10,904 bases of DNA, from positions 1 through 10,904 of the forward strand of contig JAGLYT010000024.1 in assembly GCA_023132075.1 (NCBI GenBank), written 5' to 3'. Both the position numbers and the translations under genes were made by a program. The notes beneath the pieces are model-generated. The model was not told where the DNA came from. It saw nothing but the letters and a program-made list of their open reading frames with translations, and did not search any database. This stretch comes from a bacterium. GTDB lineage: Bacteria; CBDUZB01; JAGLHV01. Positions 6,563-10,904 of the stretch are shown piece by piece; positions within the stretch are counted from its first letter, which is position 1, and each line of letters starts with the position of its first letter.

Positions 6563-8518
6563 TTACTTCCACAACTGTTTATAAACAAAATATGCCTGTC
6601 TCAAATCACGTAAAAAAGGACTGTTTTTTCCATCTCCCTGTCCAACAATACCTAACCATTCTTCCTGACTCCAGCCATCCGGAAAAGCCATTTCACAAGT
6701 TGGTTCATTATTCTGTATATCTAACGGATCTCCACGACTATCTTTCCACCACTCATCCAACCATTCAAATACTATCCCTCCAATTGCATTCCCTTCACCG
6801 GGCTCTCCCTGTGAGTTATACAAAATATCCTTCCAGCAATTATGATGATATTCTGCTTGTGCATTTTCATCCATTCCCTTTCCTGTAGCATAGGCATCAC
6901 ATCCAAATTCGGTGATAAGTATGGGACGATTAATTAATTTACCGGCTTTAATCCATAGTGTTCCAAATCCATTAGCTCCGGAATATTCATTTATTCCTAT
7001 AAAATCAAGTTCCGGAGCATAAACTGCGTAGATTTCAACAAGTTCCAAACCAACATTTCCTACACCAACAGGATGTTCCGGGTCAAGTTCGTGAACCATT
7101 TTTGCTACTTCATTAAGAAATTTTGCATAGATTTCAGGTTGTAAAAAAGCTTGAGTTCTGGTTGCATTTACCCCTGTATAATCAGAAGACATATTATTTT
7201 CATTACCCAGAATATACCCCAACAACCATGGTTCTTCCCTACATTCAATCACAGTTTGATACACTGCTTCTTTCATTTTTTCACACTGTTGGTAATCACT
7301 ATAATCCGTCCCCTCTATCCAATCTGCTCCGGAATGAACTGTATAAGCTCCGAGCGGATCACAAAGAAATACTCCTATACCGTAAGTATTATACATATCA
7401 CAAAGTAATTCTTTATTCAAAATAGTATTATTAAAAAGACGAATTACATTACATCCCATTTCTTTAAGTAATTTAAAATCACCGACAATTTTTTCATTCT
7501 TATCTTTTTTATTATTACGATTTTTATCTACCCATGTTTCATATGCTGTATCGATTAAACCATTACTATTTTCATCCGCTTTCATCCAATTCCATTGATA
7601 ATCTTTACCAACTTTGGTTGGACTATACTGCACTCCTCGCACAAAAAACGGTTTTCCATTCACCTGTAATTCCCAATGTCCGTTTTCGTATTGGACACAA
7701 CTTACTTTTCCACCCCGGCGTTGTATTATTTTAAACTTATTACTATCAATCCGCTCTTTTCTATTATTGCCATCCTTACAACAAATTAAATGCCCGGGGG
7801 TTACTGCTATACGGATTTTATGCGGATCTCCATCAACAGATTTTTCTACTTTAACACAAGCATCTACCAATTTCATTTCAATTTCGGGATGCATGCGGGT
7901 TAAATTAATGATTGCACTCCAGGCAGCAGGAGCAATAAACCATGCCCAAAGACCCTCACGGCTCCAACACATTGAACGGGGAAAAAAAATCATTGCTGCC
8001 CGATAAGCTTTAATGGCATGGAGGTAAAAACCTGCATTCTCTAAGGCCTTTGCTGTAAAAAACAACTTCACCCCCGGATTCTCATTCGCTGTTGCCCAAA
8101 CGAAAAAATCGGCAGCTAAATCCGATGTAGCAACATGATCCCAATGACTACCTTCAAGTCTACCTTCTTTCCTTAATTTTTTATATAATTTATCCTTTAT
8201 CACAGATTCCAAATTAGGAAAAATACCTTCCCCCACAGCCATGGACAACCCTTTTTCGTCTTTTATTACAAATTTGTAATCAAAAGTACCTACATTTTTA
8301 AATTCACCATATTTTTCATATTTTACAATTTTCTCTGTTCCGTATTCAGCAAGTTTAAAAAACGGCTTCTTTTGTCTTTTAGCTCCTTCACATTTTTTAT
8401 GGAAACAATTATTCATGGGATAAAAACAAATCATTAATAATAAAAGCTTTAATAATTTAATTTTCAAATACTTAATTGGAAACTTGTCCGTTATAAAAAC
8501 CAATCTTCCGGCGCACAT
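6563..8518 (-). CDS. clan-A (GH2-like) glycoside hydrolase with helical N-terminus and EF-hand-like insert
   Basis: The 651-residue protein has a basic then hydrophobic N-terminus (about 16-34), a likely signal or membrane anchor with no good lipobox. A mostly helical region (about 125-245) includes a TPR-like stretch (AKALENAGFYLHAIKAYRAA). A TIM barrel begins at LQVNGKPFFVRGVQYSP (about 285-300), the hallmark opening of GH2 catalytic domains. The putative acid/base is E440 (LGNENN) and the putative nucleophile is E537 (ITEFG); the gap of 97 residues fits barrel strands 4 and 7. The jelly-roll and immunoglobulin-like domains of standard GH2 enzymes are absent. Two calcium-loop-like segments (315-326 DENSNGLIDTAY and 331-342 DKNRNNKKDKNE) sit between the first strand and LLKEMGCNVIRLF. 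Substrate is unknown; a GH72-like transglycosylase is an alternative. The ATG at 8518 has AGGGG nine bases upstream and follows the rhomboid-like gene by 24 bases, implying one operon. Confidence 0.85.
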   Translation of the reverse strand: MCAGRLVFITDKFPIKYLKIKLLKLLLLMICFYPMNNCFHKKCEGAKRQKKPFFKLAEYGTEKIVKYEKYGEFKNVGTFDYKFVIKDEKGLSMAVGEGIFPNLESVIKDKLYKKLRKEGRLEGSHWDHVATSDLAADFFVWATANENPGVKLFFTAKALENAGFYLHAIKAYRAAMIFFPRSMCWSREGLWAWFIAPAAWSAIINLTRMHPEIEMKLVDACVKVEKSVDGDPHKIRIAVTPGHLICCKDGNNRKERIDSNKFKIIQRRGGKVSCVQYENGHWELQVNGKPFFVRGVQYSPTKVGKDYQWNWMKADENSNGLIDTAYETWVDKNRNNKKDKNEKIVGDFKLLKEMGCNVIRLFNNTILNKELLCDMYNTYGIGVFLCDPLGAYTVHSGADWIEGTDYSDYQQCEKMKEAVYQTVIECREEPWLLGYILGNENNMSSDYTGVNATRTQAFLQPEIYAKFLNEVAKMVHELDPEHPVGVGNVGLELVEIYAVYAPELDFIGINEYSGANGFGTLWIKAGKLINRPILITEFGCDAYATGKGMDENAQAEYHHNCWKDILYNSQGEPGEGNAIGGIVFEWLDEWWKDSRGDPLDIQNNEPTCEMAFPDGWSQEEWLGIVGQGDGKNSPFLRDLRQAYFVYKQLWK

Positions 8519-8542
8519 AATGACATACCCCTATATTCATAT

Positions 8543-9346
8543 CTATTTATGCTCATGATTTTCAAGATGTTCCAGACAATATTCCTTTCCATCAGAACAG
8601 ATATCACACACACGAAATTCAAGATTCCCGTCATCTTTTTCAGTTCTTCCACAAATGAAACAGTTATGTAATGATTTCTTTTCCGATTCGGATAAATCCA
8701 ATAGTAACCTCTTCTTGCGATGCATTAATCTCATATTTTGAACAATATCAACCCAAAAAAACAAAAAATAATTTAAAATTGCAGTTAGTACCAACAATTT
8801 TGTAGCTACACCTCCAAAAACAATATTAACTGCAATAACTAACCAACCTATTATCGCTAAGTATTTCACTTTAACCGGAATAACAAGAAATAAATAGATA
8901 TTAAAATCGGGATATAAAGTAGCAAAAGCGAGAAATAAAGAAGTATTAAGGAACATATTACTAATATGGACAGAGGGAAAACAAAAACCAATCAGGGTAG
9001 TACTTACCATTCCAATCAAATAATATAGATTAAAACGAAAACTTCCCCATTCTGCTTCAAGTGCCGTCCCTACAAAATAAAGAAAATAAAGCATAAAAAA
9101 GATAAACAGAAAATGAGTAGAAGGCGGAATAAAAAGATAGGTAAAAAGACGCCAGATTTGTCCCTGAAAAATTTTTTCTGCATTCAACGTTAACAAACCT
9201 ACATAATGCGGGTTAAAATAACCTAAAATATAGACAAAAGCATTAAAACCCACTATATATATACTAATGTTTTGTATTGCAAACCGACTATAACGCCTTT
9301 CCAGATTATTAAGTAATTTTTCAAACCAATATTCAATTCTCTCCAT
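8543..9346 (-). CDS. rhomboid-like membrane protein, catalytically inactive, with C-terminal zinc-finger-like tail
   Basis: The 267-residue protein has about six hydrophobic spans between residues 25 and 200. It keeps the rhomboid framework: GQIWRLFTYLF (62-72), then GTALEAEWGSFRF (93-105). The GxSG serine motif is replaced by NTSLFLAFATLYP (134-146), and no catalytic His is visible in the last span (GVATKLLVLTAILNYF). Proteolysis is therefore unlikely; it fits the rhomboid-like pseudoprotease families, and I recall similar clostridial proteins. The cytoplasmic tail carries C229-x2-C232, C247-x2-C250, C257-x2-H260-x3-H264, a likely two-site zinc module. The ATG at 9346 has GGAG nine bases upstream; a TTG at 9364 lacks a ribosome site. 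The glycoside hydrolase gene follows within 24 bases, so the two are probably cotranscribed and may cooperate at the membrane. Confidence 0.88.
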   Translation of the reverse strand: MERIEYWFEKLLNNLERRYSRFAIQNISIYIVGFNAFVYILGYFNPHYVGLLTLNAEKIFQGQIWRLFTYLFIPPSTHFLFIFFMLYFLYFVGTALEAEWGSFRFNLYYLIGMVSTTLIGFCFPSVHISNMFLNTSLFLAFATLYPDFNIYLFLVIPVKVKYLAIIGWLVIAVNIVFGGVATKLLVLTAILNYFLFFWVDIVQNMRLMHRKKRLLLDLSESEKKSLHNCFICGRTEKDDGNLEFRVCDICSDGKEYCLEHLENHEHK

Positions 9347-9413
9347 TTTCTCTTTCTCCGGCAAAAAAGATTAAGTAAATAACTTAAAAAAACTCTTGGC
9401 AGCCTATCTTTAT

Positions 9414-9439
9414 TTTTATTGAAATTTCCTTCAATAAAA
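9414..9439. repeat. perfect 10-bp inverted repeat upstream of the rhomboid-like gene
   Basis: TTTTATTGAA (9414-9423), a six-base loop, then TTCAATAAAA (9430-9439). It adjoins the stronger hairpin at 9441-9478 and lies about 70 bases upstream of the rhomboid-like start. It could be part of the terminator region or an operator for the rhomboid/glycosidase operon; the sequence does not decide. Confidence 0.45.
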
Positions 9440-9440
9440 T

Positions 9441-9478
9441 AAACCCGAATTTTGTCTTCCGATGCAAAATCCGAGTTT
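9441..9478 (-). terminator. probable rho-independent terminator after unknown-function copy 2
   Basis: On the minus strand the two 14-base arms (9478-9465 and 9454-9441) pair completely if two G-U pairs are allowed, around a ten-base loop. The same arms on the plus strand would have two C-A mismatches, so the structure is made for minus-strand RNA. It is followed by TATTTTATT, a U-rich tail. It lies about 140 bases past the stop of copy 2, so that transcript would have a long untranslated tail. Confidence 0.6.
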
Positions 9479-9621
9479 TAAAAATTGAGAAGTACCCTTT
9501 TTAATAACCAAATTAACAACTCAAAATCTATACTTGGCCAAAAGTTTTTTTCGGTTAACCAAACAAAGAAAATTTTATTAACTTGAAATTTATTTATATC
9601 AATTTTTTTGTATTTAAAAAA

Positions 9622-10350
9622 TTATTCCGGTTCAAAATATGTGTTAAATAACAGCTGCATATCCTCCATTATGCCTTCATTTATTGAAACTACAACAAAA
9701 TCAGCAAAACAGTCAAGAAGAACAAGAGCATTAATATTTGCATCTTTGCCTTGAATAGCCGAAAATCTTTTACAAAAGTTCTTATTTACAATCTGAATAT
9801 CATTATAAATTTTAACTAATTCCTTTAATTCCCAATCCGGTTTTTTACCATGCTTACATAAAAAATACTGGGCAAGTAAATACATTGATATTACTCGATA
9901 TTTCGTCTCTTCCTGAGTCGCAAAAGGTAAATGGTAACGAACCATTGGCTTCATTTTTGCCATAATAGAACAATCATTGGCAACCATACATATACCAATT
10001 AAAGAACTTAACCCTTTTTGCAACGCAACATGTTTTATATATTTTCTTGCTGCTGATTCAATTATAACTTCAACTTCGTTATGAGATTTAAAACCGGAAA
10101 AAAACCCGAGTATTTCAATCATATTTATTGCAACAGGACAAAATCGATACTGGTTTTCATCCAAAGAACAATTAGGGCATTTAAAAAAAGCTAACTTCGC
10201 CCATTCGGGATATACTTTTCTATTTTCTCTTTGAACTAAATTTAAAGTTTTAGCGTCAAGTAAGACTCTGAATTCCTTTTCCACTCTATTATTTAATACA
10301 AACTTATAATTATAAACAATTTGTTCATCACTATCACTTGCATTAACCAC
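9622..10350 (-). CDS. conserved protein of unknown function, Cys-containing, copy 2
   Basis: This is the 242-residue paralog of the protein at 5671-6396, about 57% identical without gaps. It keeps the C-x2-C-x9-C cluster (FFKCPNCSLDE...FCP), the later Cys (NDCSIM), YHLPFATQEETKYR, and a 14-residue stretch YNDIQIVNKNFCKR identical in both. The N-terminal 17 residues and the last 20 vary most. Differences include Arg for Cys138 and Ser for Pro after the second Cys. The function is unknown. The start is a GTG at 10350 with AGGGG about eight bases upstream; it aligns with the copy 1 start. It begins 80 bases after the rpoD stop with no clear terminator or promoter between, so it may be transcribed at least partly from rpoD. 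Confidence 0.85.
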   Translation of the reverse strand: MVNASDSDEQIVYNYKFVLNNRVEKEFRVLLDAKTLNLVQRENRKVYPEWAKLAFFKCPNCSLDENQYRFCPVAINMIEILGFFSGFKSHNEVEVIIESAARKYIKHVALQKGLSSLIGICMVANDCSIMAKMKPMVRYHLPFATQEETKYRVISMYLLAQYFLCKHGKKPDWELKELVKIYNDIQIVNKNFCKRFSAIQGKDANINALVLLDCFADFVVVSINEGIMEDMQLLFNTYFEPE

Positions 10351-10430
10351 AATAATAACCCCTAATTTCTACCGCTTTCTTAGTTCTCAGTTACATATCC
10401 CGTATTTGTTTTTATCTTTTAAGTAAAAAT

Positions 10431-10904
10431 TTATCCCGTGTACTCTTTCAAAAATTTACTACGGGAAGGATGTCTTAACTTTCTTATCGCCTTTGCTTCA
10501 ATTTGTCTAACTCGTTCCCGGGTAATACTAAAAATTCGCCCTACTTCTTCTAATGTACGAGGATAACCTACCCCTATACCAAAACGTAATTTAATAATTT
10601 CCGCTTCCCGGGAGGCTAAAGTCGAAAGAATTTTTTCTATTTCCATACGCCGAAGTATTCCTGTTGCAGATTGATCAGGCGAAACATGAGATTTGTCTTC
10701 TATAAAATCTTCCAAATAGCTATCTTCTTCCTCCCCTATCGGAGTAGAAAGAGAAATAGGTTCTTGTATTATTTTTAATATCCCACGTACTTTATCCGCA
10801 GATATCTTCATTTCTTTAACGTACTCTCTGATATGAGGATCCCGCCCATGTTCCTGCCGATACTTACGTGTAATCCTGGATAATTTACTTATAATTTCTT
10901 TCAT
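10431..10904 (-). CDS. rpoD: RNA polymerase primary sigma factor RpoD, C-terminal part (5' end off window)
   Basis: The visible 157 residues cover sigma-70 regions 3 and 4. The opening MKEIISKLSRITRKYRQEHG matches the segment that follows region 2 in RpoD (E. coli ...HMIETINKLNR), so this Met is internal and the gene continues past the right edge. Region 3 ends near PISLSTPIGEEEDSYLEDFIED (49-70). Region 4.1 is LASREAEIIKLRFGI (96-110). The region 4.2 helix-turn-helix (about 116-140, RTLEEVGRIFSITRERVRQIEAKA) recognises -35 elements and is followed by KLRHPSRS. Near-consensus TTGACA-like promoters in this window agree with such a factor. The HPSR ending marks the housekeeping sigma rather than an alternative one. 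The stop is the TAA at 10433-10431. Confidence 0.96.
   Translation of the reverse strand: MKEIISKLSRITRKYRQEHGRDPHIREYVKEMKISADKVRGILKIIQEPISLSTPIGEEEDSYLEDFIEDKSHVSPDQSATGILRRMEIEKILSTLASREAEIIKLRFGIGVGYPRTLEEVGRIFSITRERVRQIEAKAIRKLRHPSRSKFLKEYTG

Noticed and set aside
8543-9346. Active rhomboid protease
   Set aside because: The GxSG serine motif and the catalytic His in the last span are both missing, although the fold motifs are clear.
10431-10904. Complete short sigma factor starting with the Met at the window edge
   Set aside because: That Met aligns with an internal residue before RpoD region 3, so the gene is cut by the window.

Overview
This is an AT-rich bacterial chromosomal segment, and every recognisable gene lies on the minus strand. 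An RpoD-type sigma factor, two lipoproteins with classical lipoboxes, a large 23-residue leucine-rich-repeat lipoprotein and a clan-A glycoside hydrolase suggest a diderm bacterium. The mixture of unusual paralogs and architectures resembles genomes of uncultured candidate phyla such as Omnitrophota. That placement is an impression from sequence style, not a demonstrated assignment. No phage, plasmid, CRISPR or transposase gene is visible.

Reading in the direction of transcription (high to low coordinates): the C-terminal part of rpoD runs in from the right edge (10904-10431). It is followed by a 242-residue Cys-containing protein of unknown function (10350-9622). Next is a probable two-gene operon (9346-6563): a catalytically dead rhomboid-like membrane protein with a C-terminal zinc-finger-like tail, then a secreted or anchored glycoside hydrolase with two EF-hand-like calcium loops inserted in its barrel. 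A second copy of the unknown Cys-containing family follows (6396-5671). The two copies are about 57% identical over their length, so the rhomboid/hydrolase pair sits between duplicated genes.

Further along are an LRR lipoprotein with 22 repeats (5500-3524) under its own promoter and a 19-bp perfect hairpin terminator. After that comes a small operon with a good sigma-70 promoter, encoding a short YbjQ-like lipoprotein and a nitroreductase (3334-2365). Downstream is a non-coding block with two identical 80-bp tandem repeats ending in a perfect 15-bp palindrome. The left end holds a polytopic membrane protein fused to a degenerate class III nucleotide cyclase domain (1853-213) and most of a tRNA-Gly(CCC) gene (67-1).

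Functionally the window looks like envelope and surface biology next to a housekeeping sigma factor. The three most unusual items are the duplicated unknown family bracketing the rhomboid-like/glycosidase operon, the glycosidase with helical N-terminus and EF-hand insert, and the cyclase-like sensor that keeps its metal-binding aspartates but has lost its substrate-selecting and transition-state residues.
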